Below are positions 24,244 to 31,126 of a stretch of DNA of 32,512 nucleotides, in pieces. This DNA is from an uncultured Bacteroidales bacterium (GTDB lineage Bacteria; Bacteroidota; Bacteroidia; Bacteroidales; UBA932). A program made the position numbers and the translations under genes. The stretch spans positions 1 to 32,512 of the forward strand of contig CALVDH010000028.1 of NCBI GenBank assembly GCA_944326235.1, given 5' to 3'. Position 1 is the stretch's first letter; each line of letters opens with the position of its first letter. Under the pieces are notes generated by a model. That model was given only the letters and a program-made list of their open reading frames with translations. It was not told the DNA's origin and searched no databases.

Positions 24244-24852
24244 CTACAAGTTATTGTATCTTCTATTCAATTCGTTATATTTTATACTATTCATCTCTTT
24301 CAATTCGAACAATAATTCCTCCGCTTTCTTTTTACTATCGGTATCCACTGCATATCCCAATCTTTTAGTCGCTTCCATGGCTGCAATCACTTTCTCTGTC
24401 CTCCTCTCCAGCTCTGACACTTCAAACAGTTGATCGAGTTCATTAGGAGTTTTAAGATTTCTATCAGCTTTATTGGGTAAAAAACGATATCCTATTACTA
24501 AAAACAATATAAGCAGACTACAAGAAAGAACCGAAACTACCGCCAGCCTTACCCTCTTTCGTCTTCCCAATCGCTCTGCCATAGATTTTATTCTCCTATT
24601 TGCCTCATCCTTGTGTTTTCCATCAGGATATTTTTTCAAATAAAGGTTATAGCTACTAATCGTATTTTCCTTTTCGGCATAATTCCATAACTTTAACTCT
24701 ACCTCTATATTATCTGCATCATTTGCTTTGTTTGCCAACTTTGGAGATACGACAAAATCGCCTATTCTGGTAATAGAACCATCTTCGTTTATTCTGAACG
24801 TAATACCAGATTGTGTCTTATTACTCCCCTCAAGATTATTTGGGATTGTCAT
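24244..24852 (-). CDS. Single-pass membrane protein with NEDGSITR motif
   Basis: 202 residues. The N-terminal part contains ITFRINEDGSITRIGDFVV (about 17-35), then LWNYAEKENTISSYNLYLKK followed by YPDGKHKDEANRR, a module also seen in the next gene (LWNKAIKDNLKAGYTNYLNK). A basic stretch RLGRRKRVR precedes one membrane segment (about 103-121, LAVVSVLSCSLLILFLVIG), which predicts the N-terminus in the cytoplasm. The remaining 75 residues would be periplasmic and helical (ELERRTEKVIAAMEATKRLG). The stop abuts the next ATG, and the start is 9 nt after the PrsW gene. No catalytic domain is seen; an adaptor or anchor role is inferred. Confidence 0.85.
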   Translation of the reverse strand: MTIPNNLEGSNKTQSGITFRINEDGSITRIGDFVVSPKLANKANDADNIEVELKLWNYAEKENTISSYNLYLKKYPDGKHKDEANRRIKSMAERLGRRKRVRLAVVSVLSCSLLILFLVIGYRFLPNKADRNLKTPNELDQLFEVSELERRTEKVIAAMEATKRLGYAVDTDSKKKAEELLFELKEMNSIKYNELNRRYNNL

Positions 24853-24861
24853 ACGCTAAGA

Positions 24862-25947
24862 TTAATCTGCTAATTTTGAATGAAAATCATATCTTATATT
24901 TAGATATACCATAAGAAGAATGACTCCTATAATCACAACAGGCATTGTTGCCAATGCAAATGGTACATTAAAGCACAAATAATCGTATAATCCATGAATT
25001 GTTGCCGGGACCAATATTGCCAAAAAATATAGTGCAACTCTAAATCTTGGATATAAAAACGCAAATGCCACAAAGTATGAGGCAATGCCACACCATATTG
25101 CATGTAAGAATGGCAAACTTGTTAAACGGGCAATATTTGAAAGATAGGAGAAAACATATGCCTGAGAAACTTCATTTTCTAAAAGCATTTGGAAATTTGG
25201 TCCAAGTTGATAAACAACTCCTTCATATACACCGAAAGCAATACCTGACATTAGTCCATAAAATACCGCTGTTTGAGGCTTTATTACATTTTTTGAAAAA
25301 TAAAGAATTAAAAATACAGGTAGTACTTTTACAATTTCCTCAATTACTCCAATTCCCAAAATACACGATATTAATGATATAAACACGTTACCCGTATAGT
25401 ACAATCCTTCAAATGGGTTAATAGCACTTATATTAAATACATAAAATATAAGTGTTGTCAAAACTTGAGTGGCAAAAAACAAAAACACAGTAGTCTTCAA
25501 GTTTACCTGTTCAGTTTTAAACAGATAATAAAAGAACAGGCCCCAAACAACCGAGAAATACAATGCAATAAAATAGAAAAGAATGTACGCATTTAAAAGC
25601 GGAGCAACCATCATCAAGCCAGACAACGTTAGGCCGACCAATGATAATATAAATAATTGTTTATCCTTCTTCCATGGTTCCTTTGTAAAAATAGTAGATG
25701 GGAGTATTAACTCATGCCCAATCTCCTTAATTTGAGAGAACAGATTGCCCTTATGCTCCACAGACACCTTCTTTCCATGCTTCTTCAAGAAGAAATCCAC
25801 TGTTCTAAAACTATCTGGACGCCCAATGTCATAAGCATAATCTCGCTTAAGAATCAGTCCAGAATGAACAAATTCCGCTATCTCATCTATATTAAAAGGG
25901 CCTAAAATAGTATCCTCTTTCATTACCTCATATTGCTCCATTGTCAT
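24862..25947 (-). CDS. GYF_2 domain fused to a PrsW-family intramembrane protease
   Basis: 361 residues. An N-terminal GYF_2/DUF4339-like domain (about 5-55, YEVMKEDTILGPFNIDEIAE) is followed by eight or so membrane segments. All four PrsW motifs are visible: EEIVK (Glu203-Glu204), FGVYE (Glu242), HAIWCG (His282) and HGLYD (His318, Asp322). PrsW (M82, glutamic-type) proteases cut membrane proteins, classically anti-sigma factors. The GYF_2 domain probably binds a partner on the cytoplasmic side. The gene is 66 nt after another GYF_2 membrane protein and 9 nt before a single-pass protein that could be a substrate. All motif residues are present, so activity is expected. Substrate assignment is inference. 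Confidence 0.9.
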   Translation of the reverse strand: MTMEQYEVMKEDTILGPFNIDEIAEFVHSGLILKRDYAYDIGRPDSFRTVDFFLKKHGKKVSVEHKGNLFSQIKEIGHELILPSTIFTKEPWKKDKQLFILSLVGLTLSGLMMVAPLLNAYILFYFIALYFSVVWGLFFYYLFKTEQVNLKTTVFLFFATQVLTTLIFYVFNISAINPFEGLYYTGNVFISLISCILGIGVIEEIVKVLPVFLILYFSKNVIKPQTAVFYGLMSGIAFGVYEGVVYQLGPNFQMLLENEVSQAYVFSYLSNIARLTSLPFLHAIWCGIASYFVAFAFLYPRFRVALYFLAILVPATIHGLYDYLCFNVPFALATMPVVIIGVILLMVYLNIRYDFHSKLAD

Positions 25948-26013
25948 CAGTTTTGTGATTTTAAAATGGGATCGTATTTTTTATTGTAAAGATAGTTTCA
26001 TCATTCGATATGT

Positions 26014-26631
26014 TTAGAATGTTAATATTGAACCTAATACAACTAAACCAAGTCCAATTCCAAGGACCCACAAAATGGCAATTGCCCATTTGCGTTGTAC
26101 TCTTTTGAATTCAGTTACACTTGACCATGATTTTGCTTTCCAGGCCCATTCATTACCATTAATACCTAATGCTATGCAACATCCTAATGAGATAAGAGGG
26201 CCTACATATGGTATAAAATTCACGACAATAAGTGCTAATGGCCAATATACACCATTACATATTCCCCAAATCCAGTTAAAGAAGAAGGCACCCCAATTCC
26301 ATTGTTTTATCTCTTCAGGAACACAATCCGTGTGTGCTGAAGTATATGAGGACTGCTGCATAGATTGTTGAGAAGATGTTGTCGTTCTTGTTGAACTTAC
26401 GGAAGTATTGTATCTATGTTGCCTGGTGATAGTGCCATCTTCATTCACAGATGCACCAAGTTCCTTTATTACCATATCGTCAAAATCAAAATGACCGGCA
26501 GGTAGCCATTCGCCATCCATGCTTTCTTCGGTAACAAGAACATCATCTATTAATTGAAGATCTCTCACTTCTTTTGCGGAATAAGGGCCAAAAGTCTCCC
26601 CATCCATTTTTACATAAAATTTATACTCCAT
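26014..26631 (-). CDS. GYF_2 (DUF4339) domain membrane protein
   Basis: 205 residues. The N-terminal GYF_2/DUF4339 domain (about 3-50) reads YVKMDGETFGPYSAKEVRDL ... DGEWLPAGHFDFDD. It is followed by SVNEDGTITRQHRY, a Ser/Thr/Gln-rich linker, then a hydrophobic region WNWGAFFFNWIWGICNGVYW, further membrane segments and a last segment near 183-203. The NWGAFF...W start resembles the DUF2628-like or small inner-membrane domains often joined to zinc-ribbon or GYF_2 domains. It lies 45 nt after the E1-like gene. GYF_2 domains are thought to mediate protein contacts, so it may recruit the E1/E2/JAB proteins to the membrane; this is inference. Confidence 0.88.
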   Translation of the reverse strand: MEYKFYVKMDGETFGPYSAKEVRDLQLIDDVLVTEESMDGEWLPAGHFDFDDMVIKELGASVNEDGTITRQHRYNTSVSSTRTTTSSQQSMQQSSYTSAHTDCVPEEIKQWNWGAFFFNWIWGICNGVYWPLALIVVNFIPYVGPLISLGCCIALGINGNEWAWKAKSWSSVTEFKRVQRKWAIAILWVLGIGLGLVVLGSILTF

Positions 26632-26676
26632 AATTCATTGTTTATTATACAAGTGCAGTATTTGCCCATTTATCTC

Positions 26677-27804
26677 CTAAGATGGATTTGCATATTCAAC
26701 CTCAATACTTGTTGTCACTTGAAGTGGATATGAGAAAATCTCCGCCATTTCACCGCCAATTTTAGGATTATTAGTATTACATATTAATGTATACTGAGAA
26801 AGGTGATGGATTAAGCGCTGAGTATAGTTCTTATTATCCCTGTTCAATAGGTCGAGAATCATCTTAACACCAACCGTTGTCACGAAGTTAATATCCGCTG
26901 ATATACCTGGCTCAAATGATCCGACTTCACCCATATACAAATGAGTATTCGCATTTACACGACCTGATGTATCCCCCAGTGCGGCAACAAAGTCCGAGTA
27001 TGCGGGCATTCCTTCCGGCAGGCAATAGAAAATTTCACCCGCAAATGCTCTTTCCCAAAAACCGATAGAAACAAACGGCATTTTATATGGCTTGGCAAGC
27101 ATCGAGTCTGCATACAAATCTCCTTCCCGATTATCCGCACAACCCACAATAATTGTATCCGGGCCGCAGAATGGCCCAATAACATCCAATGCAACTTCTT
27201 GAATCATCTTAGTTGAAGTTATTACTTCTGCGCTTGGGTTGATTTGCAGAATTCGCTCTTTTACTGCATTAACCTTATACTTACCGACATCCTGTATACC
27301 GCATTGATGACGACAGATATTGTGGTAGCCCATGATATCCATATCTATTAAGAAGAAGCGACCAACACCTGCGCGTGCTAGTTCCAATGCGACTAAACTA
27401 CCCACAGAACCACAGCCTATAATAATGGCTCCTTTTTTTAACATAATGTCAGATTCAAGAATACCTGTATTACGAGAGAAGATGTCTATTTTAAGTTCTA
27501 CGGGAGTAAGTTCGCACAAAATATCTTCACGAGTTCTAAAAACAATGCTATCATCCTCATAATACCCAATGAGTTTATCCTCTGCTGCTGCAATTTCTGG
27601 TTTTTCAGCATAGAAATGACCTAATAATATGGGTTTTGTGCCACCCATATCTTTTGATGGCTCTTGAGTATCAATTACATTGTAATAATTACTTTCCTCA
27701 TGATAGTATCCCCACAAAGGAAGATTTTCACGGGCAATGTTGTTCGGGAAACAGACCGTTGGGACACGACGCTTTCCCTTCATGAATTTATTTGCGTCAA
27801 TCAT
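26677..27804 (-). CDS. E1-like ThiF/MoeB-family adenylyltransferase
   Basis: 375 residues. A unique N-terminal region of about 115 residues precedes a Rossmann fold with IIIGCGSVGSLVALELARAG (Gly-rich ATP loop, about 127-146), FFLIDMDIMGYHNICRHQCG (the E1 D-x-D ... N-x-x-R region), VGKYKVNAVKERI and IIVGCADNREGD. These are the conserved adenylation features of ubiquitin-activating-type enzymes, which adenylate the C-terminal glycine of a beta-grasp protein. A possible catalytic Cys is Cys261 in FYCLPEGMP, but this is not certain. The gene follows the JAB gene by 7 nt and the E2-like gene precedes that by 2 nt, which supports a conjugation role rather than thiamin or molybdopterin synthesis; none of those pathway genes is present. 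Confidence 0.9.
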   Translation of the reverse strand: MIDANKFMKGKRRVPTVCFPNNIARENLPLWGYYHEESNYYNVIDTQEPSKDMGGTKPILLGHFYAEKPEIAAAEDKLIGYYEDDSIVFRTREDILCELTPVELKIDIFSRNTGILESDIMLKKGAIIIGCGSVGSLVALELARAGVGRFFLIDMDIMGYHNICRHQCGIQDVGKYKVNAVKERILQINPSAEVITSTKMIQEVALDVIGPFCGPDTIIVGCADNREGDLYADSMLAKPYKMPFVSIGFWERAFAGEIFYCLPEGMPAYSDFVAALGDTSGRVNANTHLYMGEVGSFEPGISADINFVTTVGVKMILDLLNRDNKNYTQRLIHHLSQYTLICNTNNPKIGGEMAEIFSYPLQVTTSIEVEYANPS

Positions 27805-27811
27805 ACATTTT

Positions 27812-29089
27812 TTATTTTACATTTAAAGAGTCTTGATTAGCTTTTGTAAAGGCACTAATATCAGCGGTATCAACGGGTCCTTCTTTTTTAGCATTGATTT
27901 TATTGGCGTTGTCAACTGCGACAATACATGTGTCTGCATATTTGCATGTAACGTCCGCGTTATCTACATTATCAGAATTGGGCAACACTTGAATAGAACA
28001 TTTCAATTCTACATTATCATTTATGGCAGTAATCTCTGCTGTGCCTTCTTTCACAGCTTTGACTTTGCCATTTTCGTTAACTGTTGCAACCAGGCTATCC
28101 GATGATTCCCACGTAATATTCTCGTCTTCTTGCAAGTCTTCAACCCATAATGCCTCAAATTCCCCAACTGTTAACATCAATTCCGTTTCAGATATTTTAG
28201 GTTTTTCTTTTTTATCATCGTTAAACCATGAAGCCACACACTCAATTGCCGACTTACTATAATCAATAACCGCTTTTATAGAAAGTATAGAGACAATTAC
28301 CAAAATCAAGGTCGTCAGGCTTACAATCTTATTTCTTTTTAAAAGCCCCCAAATTTTCTTATAATCATTAATCCATGAATGATCTACAGCTTGAGGTTCA
28401 GCAGAATTCTCGCCTTCACGATTGATATTCTTTTGCATTGAGCTACGGATATCAAGTGGTTCTTCGTTTATTATACGACGGCCTGTTCCTTCTGTTCTTA
28501 CACTGCGAGACATTCTTGTATAGGAAGGCTCAACCAAAGGATTAAGATTGCCACCATCTCCATCAAAATATTTTAATCGGAAATATTTTTTAGGAATAAT
28601 GTCATCTCCAACCTCTACATCCACACGCTCATAATTCGGTCGGGCATATTGATGTGCCGCATACCTTGAATTTTCCATATGATACATGGTTAATCTGAAT
28701 CGTGGATCAATATTGACCAATCCTGAAATCACTCCACTAGGGTTTTGTGAAGCAAAAGTGGAATTTGTGTGATCATCTGTAGATGAAAACACATCCATTG
28801 AGCCAGGATGCCTATGCCATAGTCCTAACAATTCTAGAGGTATTTTGTATTGGTTTGCCACTGATTGTGCCAAATAATTCACAAAAGCATCATCATATTC
28901 AAAATACGCTGTTTCAAATATGCTTTTGAAACCTGGAGGCAATACCTCCATAACAATCCAAACACCATTATCAAGGATGTGTCCTAATAAGATTCCACCA
29001 GTCTCGACCGGATCCTTATCGAAACTTTCTCTAATAATTGCATTATATGCCTTATTAGAGAAAACAACCATCTGACATATGTTTCTCAT
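27812..29089 (-). CDS. JAMM/JAB metalloprotease with TM segment and periplasmic Ig-like (Big_2) domain
   Basis: 425 residues. The N-terminal JAB/MPN domain (about 5-150) has the full zinc motif: Glu29 in VETGGILLGH, His92-x-His94, then seven residues to Ser102 and Asp105 (WHRHPGSMDVFSSTDD). Such enzymes cut isopeptide or peptide bonds after ubiquitin-like proteins. A linker leads to KKIWGLLKRNK and one membrane segment (about 256-275, SLTTLILVIVSILSI); the basic residues predict the JAB domain in the cytoplasm. Beyond it, residues about 300-372 form a Big_2-type Ig-like domain (ENITWESSDSLVATVNENGK, AVKEGTAEITA). The chain ends in an Asn/Asp-rich tail. It is 2 nt after the E2-like gene and 7 nt before the E1-like gene. 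A JAB anchored in this way is unusual. Confidence 0.92.
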   Translation of the reverse strand: MRNICQMVVFSNKAYNAIIRESFDKDPVETGGILLGHILDNGVWIVMEVLPPGFKSIFETAYFEYDDAFVNYLAQSVANQYKIPLELLGLWHRHPGSMDVFSSTDDHTNSTFASQNPSGVISGLVNIDPRFRLTMYHMENSRYAAHQYARPNYERVDVEVGDDIIPKKYFRLKYFDGDGGNLNPLVEPSYTRMSRSVRTEGTGRRIINEEPLDIRSSMQKNINREGENSAEPQAVDHSWINDYKKIWGLLKRNKIVSLTTLILVIVSILSIKAVIDYSKSAIECVASWFNDDKKEKPKISETELMLTVGEFEALWVEDLQEDENITWESSDSLVATVNENGKVKAVKEGTAEITAINDNVELKCSIQVLPNSDNVDNADVTCKYADTCIVAVDNANKINAKKEGPVDTADISAFTKANQDSLNVK

Positions 29090-29091
29090 AA

Positions 29092-29904
29092 CTAAATACC
29101 GCCGTGCATATTAAAAATTTCTTTTGAAAGATCCCCTGTAAGAACAAGTTCATAAGACATAAACCATTTTACAGCCCAACCCAGAACAGAAGCAGCACTT
29201 GTTACTCTAGAACCAGTTGACACATTATCAGCCTCATTTGTGCAGAGATATAAGTTATTTGACGAATCCCTCAACAAATGAAATGGTCTAAAACCACATC
29301 TGTTTATAAGATCTTCGACATCTGGAAGGACAGGATAAACACGCACAGACGACCCCATCACTTGTTGAGGATGGTTATTGTTATATACAGCCATTACTGT
29401 ATATGTAAGACGCTCCTTGAACTTAGTTTCATATATACCCGGTGTCAACTCACCAATCCAATATAAGCGGCCATCATCAAGTTTGTCAAGTGTGAAATGA
29501 GGAAAAGCCTTTGCCATCGCTATTTTTTCCATCTCCAGCAATTCTGGATCTCTTTCATACCACTGTTTTGATGCCAACTTTCCTTTTGGTATACTTATAG
29601 CAGAGTCTGTGCCTTTATCATCAGTTACAGACCCATTGTTCTTAAGGGTAATCCTGCCCCCTTCAAGCAATTTTTTCTTCAGGGCCTCCCGCTTAGCCTT
29701 TAATGCGGCATCGTCCTCTGCTAGCTTCCCTTTGGGAATGCTTATACTAGAGTCTGCTCCTTTATCATCAGTTACAGACCCATTGTTCTTAAGGGTAATC
29801 TTGCCCCCTTCAAGCAATTTCTTTTTCAGAGCCTCTCGTTTGGCCTTTAGTGCGGCATCATCCTCTGCCAATCTTCCTTTTGGAATAAAAATGTTGTAGT
29901 TCAT
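29092..29904 (-). CDS. E2-like (UBC-fold) protein with N-terminal tandem repeats
   Basis: 270 residues. Residues 5-102 are two 49-residue repeats (IPKGKLAEDDAALKAKREAL ... KKKLLEGG(K/R)ITLKNNGSV), plus the first 10 residues of a third. Residues about 113-270 look like a prokaryotic E2 domain: RLTYTVMAVYNNNHP, VRVYPVLPD, FHLLRDSSNNLYLCTNEA (His209, candidate catalytic Cys221), SVLGWAVKWFMSYELVLTGD, and His267 near the end. The H...LC...W..KW..YE...TG order is what I recall for bacterial E2 families. It is the first gene of the module, 2 nt before JAB. The chain ends HGGI, which is noted because of the Gly-Gly. The E2 call is by pattern only. Confidence 0.7.
   Translation of the reverse strand: MNYNIFIPKGRLAEDDAALKAKREALKKKLLEGGKITLKNNGSVTDDKGADSSISIPKGKLAEDDAALKAKREALKKKLLEGGRITLKNNGSVTDDKGTDSAISIPKGKLASKQWYERDPELLEMEKIAMAKAFPHFTLDKLDDGRLYWIGELTPGIYETKFKERLTYTVMAVYNNNHPQQVMGSSVRVYPVLPDVEDLINRCGFRPFHLLRDSSNNLYLCTNEADNVSTGSRVTSAASVLGWAVKWFMSYELVLTGDLSKEIFNMHGGI
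29569..29892 (-). repeat. 147-nt in-frame tandem repeat in the E2-like gene
   Basis: Unit 1 is 29746-29892, unit 2 is 29599-29745, and a partial third unit is 29569-29598. Each full unit encodes 49 residues: a charged helix ending KKKLLEGG and then ITLKNNGSVTDDKG. The units differ at many third codon positions but only a few amino acids (such as K/R, A/T), which suggests they are old and maintained rather than a fresh duplication. Confidence 0.9.
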
Positions 29905-29950
29905 ATTAGTATTAATTTAATCGTCCTTGAAAGCATCTCGAAATAAACAA

Positions 29951-30052
29951 TTAAAGCCATTCATTATAGATGAGGCCCATTATAACAGCATGTCGTGATA
30001 CTTTTTCATTGTCTTTTAGTTTAATCTGGTCCATCCAGCTCTGAGGTGGCAT
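29951..30052 (-). CDS. Possible 33-residue leader peptide
   Basis: The frame reads MPPQSWMDQIKLKDNEKVSR, then HAVIMGLIYNEWL and TAA. It starts right after an in-frame stop and an A/T-rich stretch, and ends 46 nt before the E2-like ATG. Composition is protein-like, but at this length it could be chance. If real it could be a leader peptide controlling the operon, or the remnant of a lost gene. No family is recognised. Confidence 0.25.
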   Translation of the reverse strand: MPPQSWMDQIKLKDNEKVSRHAVIMGLIYNEWL

Positions 30053-30139
30053 TTAATTAACACATAAAGAAAGTGTGGAGCCGTTGTCTTACCGCCTCGA
30101 GGTTCTCGCAAAACCTTGCACAAATAAAACAATACCCCA

Positions 30140-30182
30140 CACTTGACTGTATATACTCGAGCGGTATATGACAGAGCAAGTG
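30140..30182 (-). ncRNA. Long hairpin in the predicted leader RNA
   Basis: The minus-strand RNA can pair CACTTG, CTGT and ATATAC with GTATAT, ACAG and CAAGTG around a 7-nt loop, with small internal bulges: 16 base pairs over 43 nt. The 3' arm (AAGTGTGG, 30144-30137) could alternatively pair with CCACACTT (30078-30071) further downstream. Two mutually exclusive structures of this kind are typical of attenuators, but no ligand-binding class was recognised. Confidence 0.45.
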
Positions 30183-30271
30183 ATGAACGGTATCTGTCTT
30201 CCTTTGTGCTGTTGTGAATTTGCGAGATTCCGAAGCAAGGAAAGCCAAACACTTTCATCCAATATGTAATT

Positions 30272-30291
30272 GCCGTCCACTGCCGGACGAC
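30272..30291 (-). ncRNA. Hairpin at the predicted 5' end of the leader
   Basis: On the minus strand GTCGTCC and GGACGGC pair as 7 bp (one G:T pair) around a 6-nt loop. It begins about five nucleotides after the -7 box at 30303-30296, so it would sit at or very near the 5' end of the RNA, where it could protect the transcript. Confidence 0.45.
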
Positions 30292-30295
30292 CTTA

Positions 30296-30322
30296 CAAAG
30301 ATAGGAAAGTTTTCCGTTCAAT
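30296..30322 (-). promoter_or_regulatory. Candidate promoter for the leader and E2/JAB/E1 operon
   Basis: The minus strand has ATTG (30322-30319) 15 nt before TATCTTTG (30303-30296). The -7 box is a perfect TAnnTTTG; the -33 is one base off TTTG and the spacing is slightly short. It would start an RNA with a leader of nearly 390 nt before the E2-like ATG at 29904. Confidence 0.5.
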
Positions 30323-30497
30323 GTGGGGTATTGAGGTAATTTATTTTACCCGCCGGACTTCTCCTTTCTTTCTGAGTTTATAACATCTTCGGAGAAAAGG
30401 TAAACATGAGAGATAATGATGGAGGTTAATAAGACTGCCTCACGGTAATTCCGCATATTCGCAATCAATATCAGAACATATCTGTTATCCGGCGATT

Positions 30498-31124
30498 TCA
30501 GATATACTTATTCAATTCCTCTACCAGCAGATGCACGGTGGTAGAAGATTCTTCCAGAGCAGGATTGCCATGTGATATTTCCGAGAGGACAGCTGCGGCA
30601 TTCTTGATGGCCTGCGGTTGAAGGTGAAGCAGTCTGTTGTACATGATTGCACCGAACGCTTCCGTCTTAGAATATGGTATTCCTGTAAGTTTTGACAGCA
30701 TGTCAGGATAGTTGCTTCTATGCAATGTCCCTTTGTAGAGGTTAAAGTGCAGCAGGAACCAATATTCGAACGCTTGGTTGCTGTAAGCCACTTTGAAGCC
30801 GTTCCTTTCAGCCAAGGCGATGGCTTCGTTGAAATCCTTTGCCGGAAAATCATCTTTGTCGAACACTACCCAGCATTGGTCATAAGTCCTCTTTTTCTTT
30901 TGGTCAGCGTCACGGATGCTGATGGCCTTGTTCACAAGGCTGGTAGTATTCATAGCTTGCCCCGTCGCCTTCACCGTGGCCGCGGTCATCCTAAAAGCCT
31001 TGAAATAATCCGGCTCCGTACGGACACCCTCGCATACGATGAGGAATGATTGTTTCACCTCCCTTGTACTTTGGCGACGCGCCAAGGAAGCAGAGCGATG
31101 GTCTTTTCTGTCTATCTTTCCCAT
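30498..31124 (-). CDS. rloB: RloB-family TOPRIM-like protein
   Basis: 208 residues. The N-terminus is basic (MGKIDRKDHRSASLARRQST), then SFLIVCEGVRTEPDYFKAFR, the RloB signature, with Glu32 and Glu37. CWVVFDKDDF (Asp89, Asp91) gives the D-x-D part expected of a TOPRIM-like metal site. Further on is SNQAFEYWFLLHFNLYKG, also typical of the family. RloB is usually encoded with an AAA ATPase (RloA), as here with a 2-nt gap, and occurs in or beside restriction-modification and defence loci. By analogy with AAA_15/TOPRIM pairs such as PARIS it may be the effector nuclease. Activity has not been inferred beyond that analogy. Confidence 0.9.
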   Translation of the reverse strand: MGKIDRKDHRSASLARRQSTREVKQSFLIVCEGVRTEPDYFKAFRMTAATVKATGQAMNTTSLVNKAISIRDADQKKKRTYDQCWVVFDKDDFPAKDFNEAIALAERNGFKVAYSNQAFEYWFLLHFNLYKGTLHRSNYPDMLSKLTGIPYSKTEAFGAIMYNRLLHLQPQAIKNAAAVLSEISHGNPALEESSTTVHLLVEELNKYI

Positions 31125-31126
31125 GA

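Larger units (their letters stand above)
29905..30497. other. 593-nt gene-poor stretch with promoter and strong inverted repeats
   Basis: No convincing protein-coding gene beyond a 33-codon ORF. It holds a minus-strand promoter (30296-30322), a hairpin just at the predicted transcript start (30272-30291), a long hairpin (30140-30182), and several paired segments far apart (30104-30112 with 30219-30227; 30114-30119 with 30235-30240; 30071-30078 with 30137-30144). From about 30330 to 30497 I see nothing specific. The most economical reading is a long structured 5' leader or a small RNA gene ahead of the E2/JAB/E1 operon. Confidence 0.6.

Noticed and set aside
29569..29892. CRISPR-like array
   Set aside because: The repeat is a 147-nt in-frame coding tandem repeat with no spacers and no cas genes nearby.
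26677..29904. PRTRC system (ThiF, JAB and UBL-containing plasmid system)
   Set aside because: The ThiF and JAB combination is similar, but the other PRTRC genes are missing and the JAB protein has a TM segment and Ig-like domain not expected there.
30016..30321. 101-residue open frame on the minus strand in the gene-poor stretch
   Set aside because: It overlaps the candidate promoter and all the inverted repeats, has an unlikely composition and no recognisable domain; two other frames are also open there. More likely non-coding.
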